Assembly: GCA_900545165.1 (NCBI GenBank)
Contig: UQYA01000004.1
Location: forward strand, 1 to 50,956
Direction of reading: 5' to 3'
DNA from: an uncultured Collinsella sp.
Lineage (GTDB): Bacteria > Actinomycetota > Coriobacteriia > Coriobacteriales > Coriobacteriaceae
DNA length: 50,956 bases
Shown here: piece after piece, positions 1 to 7,880 of the stretch
How positions within the stretch are numbered: the first letter of the stretch is position 1
Layout of the letters: each line of letters starts with the position of its first letter
Position numbers and translations under genes: made by a program
Notes under the pieces: model-generated
What the model saw: only the letters and a program-made list of their open reading frames with translations
The model's database searches: none
Told to the model about the DNA's origin: nothing

Positions 1-243
1 TCCGGTGGCTTCGCGGTTGGTGCTTCCAACACGGTCATCTTCGTCCTCGTGTGCGTCATGGTCGTCGAGACCGTCGCCACCTTCGCATGGTTCCTGCGTT
101 GGATGGGTAAGGTCCTGCCCGGTGAGCCGAGCGAGACCGTGGCCGCCGGCCAGCCCCTTCCGCGCGCCATGGCGTTCGTGTTCGTCGTCCTCATGATCAT
201 GGTCGTCGTCGCCGGTCCTCTGTCCTCTAGTTGGATGGGTTAG
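1..243 (+). CDS. Hydrogenase-4 antiporter-like membrane subunit, C-terminal fragment
   Basis: The gene is cut by the left edge; the reading frame is open from base 1 to a TAG at 241-243. The roughly 80 visible residues are hydrophobic, with one membrane segment around FVLVCVMVVETVATFAWFL and a second near the end (AFVFVVLMIMVVVAGPL). It lies 10 bp before a HyfE-like gene in a hydrogenase-4/formate hydrogenlyase operon, where a HyfB- or HyfD-type proton-antiporter subunit is expected. The family is inferred from position and hydrophobicity; too little is visible to separate HyfB from HyfD. Confidence 0.6.
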   Translation, partial: SGGFAVGASNTVIFVLVCVMVVETVATFAWFLRWMGKVLPGEPSETVAAGQPLPRAMAFVFVVLMIMVVVAGPLSSSWMG

Positions 244-253
244 GAGGTAGGAC

Positions 254-907
254 ATGGGTTATTCGTTAGTCAATATCCTGGGCGGTCTTCTGATCGTGAC
301 CTCCACCATGGTGGTCGTCTCGAAGACCATCCCGTCCGCCATTAAGTGGTACGCGATCCAGTCGGTTGTCCTGGTGGGCGTGCTGCTCACCCTGGGCCTC
401 ACCACCGGTGCCACCGAGCTTCTCATGTGGGCCGCGTCGGCCTTCGTCACCAAGGTGATCCTCGTTCCGTTCATTCTCAACCGTGCCTACAAAAAGATGG
501 GTTCGCCTGCCGATAGCACGCTGACCTCCTCCATCAAGCCGGCCTGGACCATCATCCTCACCGGTCTGGAGGTGGCCATCTGCTTCGCGGTGGTCACGCG
601 CCTGAGTCTGCCCACCGCTGAGGTGGCTACTCCGGCCCTCGCCATCAGCTTCGCGCACTTCTTCGTCGGCCTCACGTGCATCATCTCCCAGCGCAACATC
701 CTCAAGCAAATCTTCGGGTACTGCCTTATGGAGAACGGTAGCCACGTGACGCTCGCCCTGCTCGCGCCCACGGCCCCCGAGATCATCGAGATCGGCATCG
801 CCACCGACGCCATTTTCGCCGTCATCATCATGTCCGCCGTCGTCGTGAGGATCTGGAACGACACCAAGTCGCTCGACTCCCACGACCTGACCGAATTGAA
901 GGGGTAG
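254..907 (+). CDS. hyfE: Hydrogenase-4 component E-like membrane subunit
   Basis: Predicted 217-residue integral membrane protein with about six hydrophobic segments, matching HyfE of hydrogenase-4 in length and position. HyfE resembles an NuoK domain with extra helices and belongs to the membrane arm that links formate/H2 chemistry to ion movement. Start ATG 254 is preceded by a GGAGG-like site (taggaggtagg). It sits between an antiporter fragment and a HyfF-like antiporter, with a 3-base gap to the latter, so the genes are almost certainly co-transcribed. The family call rests on overall pattern and operon order rather than on a single diagnostic residue. Confidence 0.8.
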   Translation: MGYSLVNILGGLLIVTSTMVVVSKTIPSAIKWYAIQSVVLVGVLLTLGLTTGATELLMWAASAFVTKVILVPFILNRAYKKMGSPADSTLTSSIKPAWTIILTGLEVAICFAVVTRLSLPTAEVATPALAISFAHFFVGLTCIISQRNILKQIFGYCLMENGSHVTLALLAPTAPEIIEIGIATDAIFAVIIMSAVVVRIWNDTKSLDSHDLTELKG

Positions 908-910
908 GCC

Positions 911-2476
911 ATGGATGTTTCAATGCTGACGGTCGCCCTGCTCGCTTGTCCCCTCGTGTTCTCCCTGATTATGGCTGCGCTCCCCAAGACGACGTCCTAC
1001 AGCGTCTTTGCGGGGCTCAACACCATCTCCGTCGCGGCGACCCTCGTCCTTTCGGTCGTCACCGCGGGAACCATGCTCTCGAGCGGGCAGAATATCGACG
1101 CTTTGGGCCTGTGGCTCCATCTCGATTCGCTCTCGTCGATCTTCGTCCTTCTGGTAGGCATCATCGGGTTCATCACCGGCGTGTACTCCATCTCCTATAT
1201 CAAGATCGATATCGAGGAGAAGACCATGCCGGCCGAGCGCACCAAGCAGTACTACGCGCTGTTTAGCCTGTTCGTTTTCACGATGCTGCTCGCCTGCCTG
1301 TCCAACAACATCATCCTCACCTGGGCGGCGGTCGAGGCCACCACGTTGTCGACCGTGTTCCTCGTGGGCATCTACAAGAACAAGCAGGCGCTCGAGGCGT
1401 CTTGGAAGTACGCGATGGTCTGCACCGCCGGCGTGGCCTTCGGCCTGTTCGGCACGCTGCTCATCTACGCGAACGCCGCCGATATCATGCCCAACGCGCA
1501 TGAGGCAGCCTTCCTCACCTCCATCATGCCCTACGCCGACCAGTTCGACCCGATGCTCGTGCGCCTCGCGTTCGCGTTCATCGTCATCGGCTTCGGCACC
1601 AAGGCGGGCCTGTTCCCCATGCACACTTGGCTGCCCGACGCGCACTCCCAGGCTCCGAGCCCGGTCTCCGCGCTGCTCTCGGGCGTGCTGCTCAAGTGCG
1701 CCATGCTGGTGATCATCCGCTTCTACTCCCTGTCCATCATCACGGTGGGCGACACCTATCCGCGTACGCTCCTGCTCATCCTGGGCACGCTGTCCATCCT
1801 GGTGGCCGCCCTGTGCATCTTTAAGCAGGACGATATCAAGCGCCGCTTCGCGTACTCCTCCGTCGACAACGTCGGCGTGGTCGCGCTGTGCCTGGGTATC
1901 GGTGGTCCGCTCGGTATCGCCGCCTGCCTGCTGCACTGCATCTTCCACGGTTTCACGAAGGCGCTCGCCTTCTGCATGGCCGGTAACATCCAGCACATCT
2001 ACCACACCCGCGACCTGAACAAGATCAAGGGCGTCGTCGAGATCGCTCCCGTCACGGCAGCGCTCACCATCATCGCCCTGCTCGCGCTCGCCGCCTTCCC
2101 GCCGTTCGCCCTGTTCATCTCCGAGTTCCTCACCTTCGTGGCCGGCGTCCAGTCCGGTCCCATCTGGGTGGTCGTGCTCGTGGCCATTGGCCTCACCGGC
2201 GTGTACTTTGCCCTTACCGGCATCGCGCTCAAGTCCATCTTCGGCAAGGCGCCCGAGGGCATGAAGCGCCACGAGGTGCCCGCCCTCATGATCATCCCCG
2301 AGATCGCCCTCGCGATCGTGGTCATGTGGTTCGGTATCGCCACCCCGGTCGCCATCACGAGCGGCGTCGAGGATGCAACGTCCGTCGTTTTGAACCAGAG
2401 CGTCGAAGAGCTCCACGAGGCTCCTCTCTACCGCATGGTGTTCAGTTCCCAGACCAAGACAAGCGAGGTGAATTAG
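911..2476 (+). CDS. hyfF: Hydrogenase-4 component F-like proton-antiporter subunit
   Basis: 521-residue polytopic membrane protein of the NuoL/M/N-MrpA/D antiporter family. The family core is visible: the segment with KAGLFPMHTWLPDAHSQAPS (a Lys in a membrane helix followed by the LPDAH loop), the Lys/His-containing helix in FHGFTKALAFCMAGN, and a Glu in WAAVEATTL. These are the residues that form the proton path in complex I homologues. At about 520 residues it fits HyfF rather than the longer NuoL type. It lies between hyfE and the hydrogenase large-subunit gene, with 4 bases before the next ATG. The role in ion translocation is inferred from homology. Confidence 0.85.
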   Translation: MDVSMLTVALLACPLVFSLIMAALPKTTSYSVFAGLNTISVAATLVLSVVTAGTMLSSGQNIDALGLWLHLDSLSSIFVLLVGIIGFITGVYSISYIKIDIEEKTMPAERTKQYYALFSLFVFTMLLACLSNNIILTWAAVEATTLSTVFLVGIYKNKQALEASWKYAMVCTAGVAFGLFGTLLIYANAADIMPNAHEAAFLTSIMPYADQFDPMLVRLAFAFIVIGFGTKAGLFPMHTWLPDAHSQAPSPVSALLSGVLLKCAMLVIIRFYSLSIITVGDTYPRTLLLILGTLSILVAALCIFKQDDIKRRFAYSSVDNVGVVALCLGIGGPLGIAACLLHCIFHGFTKALAFCMAGNIQHIYHTRDLNKIKGVVEIAPVTAALTIIALLALAAFPPFALFISEFLTFVAGVQSGPIWVVVLVAIGLTGVYFALTGIALKSIFGKAPEGMKRHEVPALMIIPEIALAIVVMWFGIATPVAITSGVEDATSVVLNQSVEELHEAPLYRMVFSSQTKTSEVN

Positions 2477-2480
2477 CACC

Positions 2481-4253
2481 ATGGCAGAACCTGAAAAGAA
2501 GGACTACGCTCGTCGTTGCGAAAGCCACGTCGAGGCCCTGCGCGCCGCAGTGCCGGGCGCTATCGAGAAGGTTGAGTGGCAGTGCGAGGACCAGCTGACG
2601 ATCACCGTCAAGCAGGACCGTCTGCCCGAGGCCGTCCACTACCTGTACTACGAGCGCTACGGCTGGATTCCCGTGATCATCGGCAACGATGAGCGCAGCC
2701 TGTGCGGCCGTTACGCCGTGTACTACGTCATCTCCATGGAGGGGGAGGATCCCGGCTGGGTGACCGTCCGCACCGAGGTCGATCCCGCCAAGATGACGTT
2801 CCCGTCCGTGACGCCGTTCGTCCCCGCCTGCGTGTGGGGCGAGCGCGAGCTGCGCGACATGTTCGGCCTGATCCCCGAGGGTCTGCCCGACCGTCGCCGC
2901 CTGGTACTGCCCGATGACTGGCCCAGCGGCCTGTACCCGCTGCGCAAGGACTCCATGGACTACCGCTTCCGTCCCGCTCCCGCGAGCGACATGGAAAACT
3001 ACGAGTTCTTGGCCGACACCAAGGGCAAGGAGACCACACTCGTCCCCATGGGACCGCTGCACATCACCTCCGACGAGCCCGGCCACTTCCGCCTGTTCGT
3101 CGAGGGCGAGACGATCGTCGATGCCGACTACCGTCTGTTCTACGTGCACCGCGGCATGGAGAAGGTCGCCGAGACGCGCCTGAACTATGACGCCGTGACG
3201 TTCCTCGCCGACCGTATCTGCGGCATCTGCGGCTGCGCCCACTCGGTGGCCTATGCCGAGGCCGTCGAGCGCGCCCAGGGCATTCATGTCCCGCCGCGCG
3301 CCCAGTACATCCGCGCCATCATGCTTGAGGTCGAGCGTCTGCACTCGCATCTGCTCAACATTGGCCTGGCGTCTCACTACACCGGCTTCGACTCCGGCTT
3401 CCAGCAGTTCTTCCGCGTCCGCGAGAAGTCTATGGACCTGGCCGAGAAGCTCTCCGGTCACCGCAAGACCTACGGTCTCAACGTGATCGGCGGCGTGCGT
3501 CGCGACATTTTGGCCGAGCAGAAGCTCTCCACGCTCACGACCATCCACCAGCTGCGCTCCGAGGTTCAGGAGCTCGTCGACGTGCTGCTCTCCACGCCCA
3601 ACTTTATTGAGCGTACGAGCGGCATCGGCATCTTGGACCGCAAGATCGCACGCGACTTCTCGCCGGTCGGCCCGCTCATGCGTGGCTCGGGCTATGCCCG
3701 CGACGTGCGCTTTGATCATCCCTTCGACGGCTACGCCGATCCGGACGTCCAAAAGATGCACGCCGCTACGGCCGACACCTGCGACGCCTTCGGCCGTACC
3801 GCCGTTCGCATCCAGGAGGTCTACGATTCGATCGACATGATCGAGACCATGCTCGAGAACTGTCCGTCGGGCCCCATCCTCACCACGGATTGGGAGTACA
3901 CCCCGCACAAGTACGCCATCGGCGCCACCGAGGCGCCGCGCGGCGAGGACGTGCACTGGGCCATGCTCGGCAACAACCAGAAGTGCTACCGCTGGCGCGC
4001 CAAGGCCGCCACGTACAGCAACTGGCCGGTCCTGCGCTACATGTTCCGCGGCAACACCGTGGGCGACGCTGCGCTGATCGTCGGCTCGCTCGATCCGTGC
4101 TACTCCTGCACCGACCGCGTGACGGTGACCGATGTCGCCGCCAAGCGCGACCACGTGCTCGACAAGGAGCAGTTCGAGAACGTCTGGCGCGACAAGTCTC
4201 CGCTTGCGGGCGAGGGCACCATGGCCGCTCCGCTCGATGAGGAGGCGCTCTAA
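2481..4253 (+). CDS. hycE: Group 4 [NiFe]-hydrogenase large subunit (HycE/HyfG type, with fused NuoC-like domain)
   Basis: 590-residue catalytic subunit. Residues ~1-165 form the 30-kDa NuoC-like domain and the rest is the NuoD/hydrogenase domain. The nickel ligands are present as two CxxC pairs: C247/C250 in RICGICGCAHS and C540/C543 in DPCYSCTDR. In E. coli HycE the endopeptidase HycI cuts just after this Arg; here a tail of about 44 residues follows, so processing is expected, and a HycI-like gene lies downstream. The ligands are all Cys, with no selenocysteine. It reduces protons to H2 with electrons from formate via the ferredoxin subunits. Start ATG 2481 lies 4 bases after the preceding stop. 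Confidence 0.93.
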   Translation: MAEPEKKDYARRCESHVEALRAAVPGAIEKVEWQCEDQLTITVKQDRLPEAVHYLYYERYGWIPVIIGNDERSLCGRYAVYYVISMEGEDPGWVTVRTEVDPAKMTFPSVTPFVPACVWGERELRDMFGLIPEGLPDRRRLVLPDDWPSGLYPLRKDSMDYRFRPAPASDMENYEFLADTKGKETTLVPMGPLHITSDEPGHFRLFVEGETIVDADYRLFYVHRGMEKVAETRLNYDAVTFLADRICGICGCAHSVAYAEAVERAQGIHVPPRAQYIRAIMLEVERLHSHLLNIGLASHYTGFDSGFQQFFRVREKSMDLAEKLSGHRKTYGLNVIGGVRRDILAEQKLSTLTTIHQLRSEVQELVDVLLSTPNFIERTSGIGILDRKIARDFSPVGPLMRGSGYARDVRFDHPFDGYADPDVQKMHAATADTCDAFGRTAVRIQEVYDSIDMIETMLENCPSGPILTTDWEYTPHKYAIGATEAPRGEDVHWAMLGNNQKCYRWRAKAATYSNWPVLRYMFRGNTVGDAALIVGSLDPCYSCTDRVTVTDVAAKRDHVLDKEQFENVWRDKSPLAGEGTMAAPLDEEAL

Positions 4254-4254
4254 T

Positions 4255-4971
4255 ATGCTGAAGCTTTGGAAGGTCAACGCCAAGGCCGGCGACGCGACGG
4301 TCAAGTACCCGTTTGCGCCGTTCCCCACCAACAAGGACATGCGCGGCAAGCCCGAGCACAACGCCGAGCTCTGCATCGCCTGCGGTGCCTGCGGCGTGGC
4401 GTGCCCGGCCGATGCCATTCGCATGGACACCGACCTTGCGGCCGATACCATCACCTGGTCGATCGACTACGGTCGCTGCATCTTCTGCGGCCGCTGCGAG
4501 GAAGCCTGCCCCATGGAGGCCATCAAGCTCACCGAGGAGTTTGAGCTGGCCGTCATGAGCAAGGACGACCTCACCAGCAAGAGCGTCTACACGCTCGAGC
4601 ACTGCTCGCGTTGCGGCAAGCCGTTTGCCCCGCACAAGGAAATCGACTACGCCAAGCGCCTGCTGCAAAAGACCGGCGGCATGGAGGCCATCCAGGCCGC
4701 CCGTACCGTCGGTATGTGCCAGGAATGCAAGCGCGAACTCGACGCCCTGCGCGCCGCCTCGGCCGTAAAGACCGGCAACGCGCGGGGCATGGCTGCCAAC
4801 GAGACGCTTGCGTCCGGTGAGCCCCAGGGCCCCGGCATGGAGTATCTGGGCGGCCACGGCGTGAACCCGGAGTATGTCGACCGCGAGCTCAACCCCGATG
4901 CGCCCGAGATTCCCGCCGGTCCTGCGCCGGTCGAGGGCATCATCATGGATTTTGATACGAAGGAGGAGTAA
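4255..4971 (+). CDS. hyfH: Hydrogenase 4Fe-4S ferredoxin subunit (HycF/HyfH type)
   Basis: 238-residue iron-sulfur subunit passing electrons towards the NiFe module. Two complete [4Fe-4S] motifs are visible: CIACGACGVACP at residue ~41 and CIFCGRCEEACP at ~79. A second pair of CxxC motifs (CSRCGKP... and MCQECKREL) follows and could hold a zinc or another cluster. The C-terminal tail of about 80 residues is Pro/Gly-rich. ATG 4255, one base after the large-subunit stop, is the natural start because the frame upstream overlaps the large-subunit gene. NuoI, HycF and HyfH are close relatives; operon order favours the HyfH/HycF role. Confidence 0.9.
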   Translation: MLKLWKVNAKAGDATVKYPFAPFPTNKDMRGKPEHNAELCIACGACGVACPADAIRMDTDLAADTITWSIDYGRCIFCGRCEEACPMEAIKLTEEFELAVMSKDDLTSKSVYTLEHCSRCGKPFAPHKEIDYAKRLLQKTGGMEAIQAARTVGMCQECKRELDALRAASAVKTGNARGMAANETLASGEPQGPGMEYLGGHGVNPEYVDRELNPDAPEIPAGPAPVEGIIMDFDTKEE

Positions 4972-4973
4972 CC

Positions 4974-5756
4974 ATGGCCGAACCCACGCTTTTGCCCGAG
5001 CGGCTTCAGTACCGCCCGACCAAGATCGAGCTCGACGAGAGCATCGAGAAGGCCAAGGCGACCCTTCTTAAGAAGATCAAGCGCTCGGTGTACGTCTACC
5101 GTGTTGACTGCGGCGGCTGCAACGGCTGCGAGATCGAGATCTTCGGTTCCATCACGCCCGTCTTCGACGTCGAGCGCTTTGGCATCAAGGTCGTGCCTTC
5201 GCCCCGTCACGCCGATGTGCTGCTGTACACCGGTGCCGTGACGCGTGCCATGCGCATGCCGGCCCTGCGCGCCTTTGAGGCCGCACCCGATCCCAAGATC
5301 GTGGTGTCCTATGGCGCGTGCGGCTGCACCGGCGGCATCTTCTACGACAACTACTGCGTCTGGGGCGGCACGGATAAGATTCTGCCGGTCGATGTCTATA
5401 TCCCCGGCTGCCCACCCAGCCCCGCGCAGACCGTCTACGGCTTTGCCATGGCGCTCGGTCTGCTGGACCAAAAGCTCCATGCCGAGACCACGGTGGAGGC
5501 CGCCGGCGAGCAGGCCGATATCCTGCACCCCGGCGTGCCGTACAAGCTGCGCGTTGCCATTGAGCGCGAGGCTCGCGTCATGAGCGGCTACCGTTACGGC
5601 CGCGACCTGGCTAACGAGTTTATGGATACGCTCGAGGGCGCGCCCAAGGGCGATATCCGCGGTGCCATGGCGCTGCTCATCGACAAGCAGGACGATCCGC
5701 GCCGCGTCGAGGTGTACTCGGCGCTGCAGGATCTGGTGCTGGCCGGAGGTCGCTAG
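4974..5756 (+). CDS. hycG: Hydrogenase small subunit (HycG/HyfI, NuoB-like)
   Basis: 260-residue NuoB/PsaB-like subunit carrying the proximal [4Fe-4S] cluster. Ligand regions are seen in DCGGCNGCEIEIFG (residue ~45), GACGCTGGIF (~118) and PGCPPSPAQT (~143), the pattern of group 4 hydrogenase small subunits. It lies 2 bases after the ferredoxin gene and is followed immediately by the HycH-like gene with no gap. Electrons would flow from the ferredoxin subunits through this cluster to the NiFe site. It is somewhat longer at the C terminus than complex I NuoB, as expected for HycG/HyfI. Confidence 0.9.
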   Translation: MAEPTLLPERLQYRPTKIELDESIEKAKATLLKKIKRSVYVYRVDCGGCNGCEIEIFGSITPVFDVERFGIKVVPSPRHADVLLYTGAVTRAMRMPALRAFEAAPDPKIVVSYGACGCTGGIFYDNYCVWGGTDKILPVDVYIPGCPPSPAQTVYGFAMALGLLDQKLHAETTVEAAGEQADILHPGVPYKLRVAIEREARVMSGYRYGRDLANEFMDTLEGAPKGDIRGAMALLIDKQDDPRRVEVYSALQDLVLAGGR

Positions 5757-6338
5757 ATGGAGCTCACGGACCGCTCTGGTTACTTTGCGGGTCCCGGTAT
5801 GCTCGGCGGCTCCTTTGGCGATGCCTCGCGCGCAAGCGACGAGGCCGCCGAGGGCGTCGCCGACCCCTGCCTGGGCCACGCGCCCGACCAGGTGGTCTTC
5901 TACGAGCTCACGCGTAAGTTTGTGGAGACCGAGGAAGACGTTCCCCAGGAGGCCTGCGACGTGCTGTACTACACGCTCGCCGTGGGCCACCACACCGGCG
6001 TGCTCGATTGCTTTGAGCCGCGCCTTTCGGTGCCGGTGGATGTGTTCTATACGCTTATCGACGCGCTGCCGGAGGGGGAGGCCAAAACCAAGTTCGAGGC
6101 CATCCGCTCCTTTGGCGAGTGCCAGCTCGACAAGGCGGCGGTGCCGTCGCTGCTCGAGGCCTGCGATGCGTTGCTCGACGAGCGTGGTTTTCGCGGTTCT
6201 GCCAAGGCCGGCATCTCGGTGTTCGACGACGACTTTGGTCTGCATGCCCAGCAGGTCGCGTTCTTAATGAAGTTTCGCAATCTGGTTGAGCGCGTGCGCG
6301 ATGTGTCGGGCGTGTATCTGACGGGAAGGTTGCAGTAA
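5757..6338 (+). CDS. hycH: Formate hydrogenlyase maturation protein HycH-like
   Basis: 193-residue soluble protein. Position between the small-subunit gene and a HycI-type endopeptidase, as in the E. coli hyc operon, and its size suggest the HycH/HyfJ family. HycH helps assemble the large subunit in E. coli without being part of the final complex. No metal-binding motif is obvious; the GxGMLGGSFG stretch near the N terminus is Gly-rich. The start ATG abuts the preceding stop, and its stop overlaps the next ATG (TAATG), indicating translational coupling. The call leans on gene order. Confidence 0.75.
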   Translation: MELTDRSGYFAGPGMLGGSFGDASRASDEAAEGVADPCLGHAPDQVVFYELTRKFVETEEDVPQEACDVLYYTLAVGHHTGVLDCFEPRLSVPVDVFYTLIDALPEGEAKTKFEAIRSFGECQLDKAAVPSLLEACDALLDERGFRGSAKAGISVFDDDFGLHAQQVAFLMKFRNLVERVRDVSGVYLTGRLQ

Positions 6339-6841
6339 TGGGTCGCGTTGTGGATGGTCGTGTGAACGGCGCCCCGTTTGTGGGCATCGTGCTCACGGCG
6401 GGAAGCGTGCTGCGTGCCGACGATGCCGCCGGCCCCGTGCTCTCCAAAAAGATGGAGGACGCGCCGCTTGCCGGCTGGTACACCATCGATGGCGGTCAGA
6501 CGCCCGAGGATGACATCATCGAGGTCAAGCGCGAGCGTCCGCCGCGTTTGGTTTTGGTCGATGCCGCCGACATGGCGCTGCCCGTCGGGTCCATCCGCTT
6601 GCTCGACAAACGCGACGTGGCCCGCAAGTCGATGTTCACCACGCATTCGCTTCCTTTGTCGATTCTGATCGAGGAAATCGAACAATCGTGTGATGATATC
6701 GTCTTCGTTGGGATTCAGCCGGGCGACACGGAGTTTTACAACCCTATGTCCCCGGAGGTTTTTGACGCCGTCGACGCCGTGTACGACGCCGTGGCCGCCA
6801 ACGACTTTTCCCACTTTGTCCGCTTGGGACAAGAGCAATAG
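6338..6841 (+). CDS. hycI: Hydrogenase maturation endopeptidase (HycI type)
   Basis: 167-residue protein of the HyaD/HycI hydrogenase-protease superfamily. Such enzymes bind the nickel of the large-subunit precursor and remove its C-terminal tail after metal insertion. Visible features are the conserved acidic stretch around DDAAGP near residue 29, which normally carries a metal-binding Asp/Glu, and the segment LVLVDAADMALPVGSIRLL, which resembles the second strand-Asp region of this family. The long uncleaved tail on the neighbouring large subunit is the expected substrate. The ATG overlaps the upstream stop by one base. Confidence 0.82.
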   Translation: MGRVVDGRVNGAPFVGIVLTAGSVLRADDAAGPVLSKKMEDAPLAGWYTIDGGQTPEDDIIEVKRERPPRLVLVDAADMALPVGSIRLLDKRDVARKSMFTTHSLPLSILIEEIEQSCDDIVFVGIQPGDTEFYNPMSPEVFDAVDAVYDAVAANDFSHFVRLGQEQ

Positions 6842-6880
6842 GAGCGCTTGTCCCTGCTGATTAGGAAAGAAGTGATTGAC

Positions 6881-7720
6881 ATGGCAGATTCCAAGGCAGA
6901 ATATCCCGCTCCCGATTGCCTGGCGCCCGCCGCGATCGAGGCCAAGACCGAGGCCGCCGGCGTGACCAAGGCCAACCTGCCGGTCGCAAAAGCCTTTCTG
7001 TTGGCAATGTTCGCCGGTGCGTTTATTGCCTTCGGTGGCCTGTTCTTTACCGTGTTCTTGAGCGATAGCACGCTGGGCTGGGGCGCCCAGCGCGTCGTGG
7101 GCGGCCTGTGCTTTTGCCTGGGCCTGGTGCTCGTGCTGGTGTGCGGCGCCGAGCTGTTCACCGGCAACTCGCTTATGGTCTGCGCGCTCAAGAGCAAAAA
7201 GATCACCCTGGCTCAGATGCTCAAGGCTTGGGTCGTCGTGTGGCTTGGTAACTTTGCCGGTGCCCTGTTCATCGTCTTTTTGGTGTACATGGCCGGCATT
7301 TACAAGCTCAACGGCGAGGCGGTTGCCAATTCCATGGTGAGCGTCGCCGCCGGCAAGGTGACGGTCGACTGGGTGACGATCTTCTTCCGCGGTATCCTGT
7401 GCAACATCTTTGTGTGCCTGGCCGTGTGGATCGGTACCGCCGGCAAGACCGTGGTCGATAAGGTCGTGGGCATTTTGCTGCCCATCGCCGCCTTTGTGGC
7501 CTGCGGTTTTGAGCACTGCGTTGCCAACATGTACTTTTTGCCCATGGGTGCCGTGATGCACGCGTGCGGCTATGGTGCCGACGTCGCCGGCGCCGATGCG
7601 CTCAACGCTGCGGGCATTGCGTTTAACCTGTCCGCCGCCACGCTGGGCAACATCGTGGGCGGCGCGGTTCTGGTCGCGCTCGGCTACTGGTTTATCTACG
7701 CCAAGAAGTCCGAGGCGTAA
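6881..7720 (+). CDS. focA: Formate/nitrite transporter FocA family
   Basis: 279-residue FNT-family channel with six hydrophobic segments after a polar N terminus of about 45 residues. Family marks include the CGAELFTGNSLMVCAL region and GFEHCVANMYFLP, which carries the pore His seen in FocA. It would move formate across the membrane to feed or relieve the neighbouring formate hydrogenlyase. ATG 6881 is preferred to the in-frame TTG at 6848 because an AGGAAAG ribosome site lies about 10 bases before it. The 39-base gap after hycI suggests the same operon, and a terminator-like hairpin follows. Confidence 0.92.
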   Translation: MADSKAEYPAPDCLAPAAIEAKTEAAGVTKANLPVAKAFLLAMFAGAFIAFGGLFFTVFLSDSTLGWGAQRVVGGLCFCLGLVLVLVCGAELFTGNSLMVCALKSKKITLAQMLKAWVVVWLGNFAGALFIVFLVYMAGIYKLNGEAVANSMVSVAAGKVTVDWVTIFFRGILCNIFVCLAVWIGTAGKTVVDKVVGILLPIAAFVACGFEHCVANMYFLPMGAVMHACGYGADVAGADALNAAGIAFNLSAATLGNIVGGAVLVALGYWFIYAKKSEA

Positions 7721-7740
7721 TAAGCTGGAATGACGTACGG

Positions 7741-7772
7741 GCCTCCCGAGGGGCGTTTGCCTTTTGGGAGGC
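7741..7772 (+). terminator. Probable terminator of the hydrogenase-focA operon
   Basis: A 14-bp stem GCCTCCCGAGGGGC / GCCTTTTGGGAGGC with a GTTT loop, paired throughout if G-U pairs are allowed, begins 20 bases after the focA stop. The tract after it (TCTTCGTGTCTT) is only moderately T-rich, so termination may be partial and the downstream molybdoenzyme gene could receive read-through. Confidence 0.6.
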
Positions 7773-7880
7773 TCTTCGTGTCTTGCTGCGGTAGATGCAG
7801 CGGGCTTTGCGTCGCGGCAGCTGGTGGCAGGGCTGTGGTGCGGCGGGGCATGAACCCCTGAGCTGGAAGGAATAATCGAG

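Noticed and set aside
2442..4454. Long minus-strand open frame antisense to the hydrogenase large subunit
   Set aside because: It mirrors a firmly identified gene; its product is His/Val/Gly/Asp-rich low complexity, as expected from the reverse complement of high-GC codons. The same holds for antisense frames at 920-2482, 15077-16555, 17682-19397, 23166-24593 and 24665-26965.
7773..7880. Molybdenum-cofactor riboswitch before the molybdoenzyme
   Set aside because: The spacer has some G-rich stretches, but I could not fit the known conserved helices; nothing beyond the terminator-like hairpin is supported.
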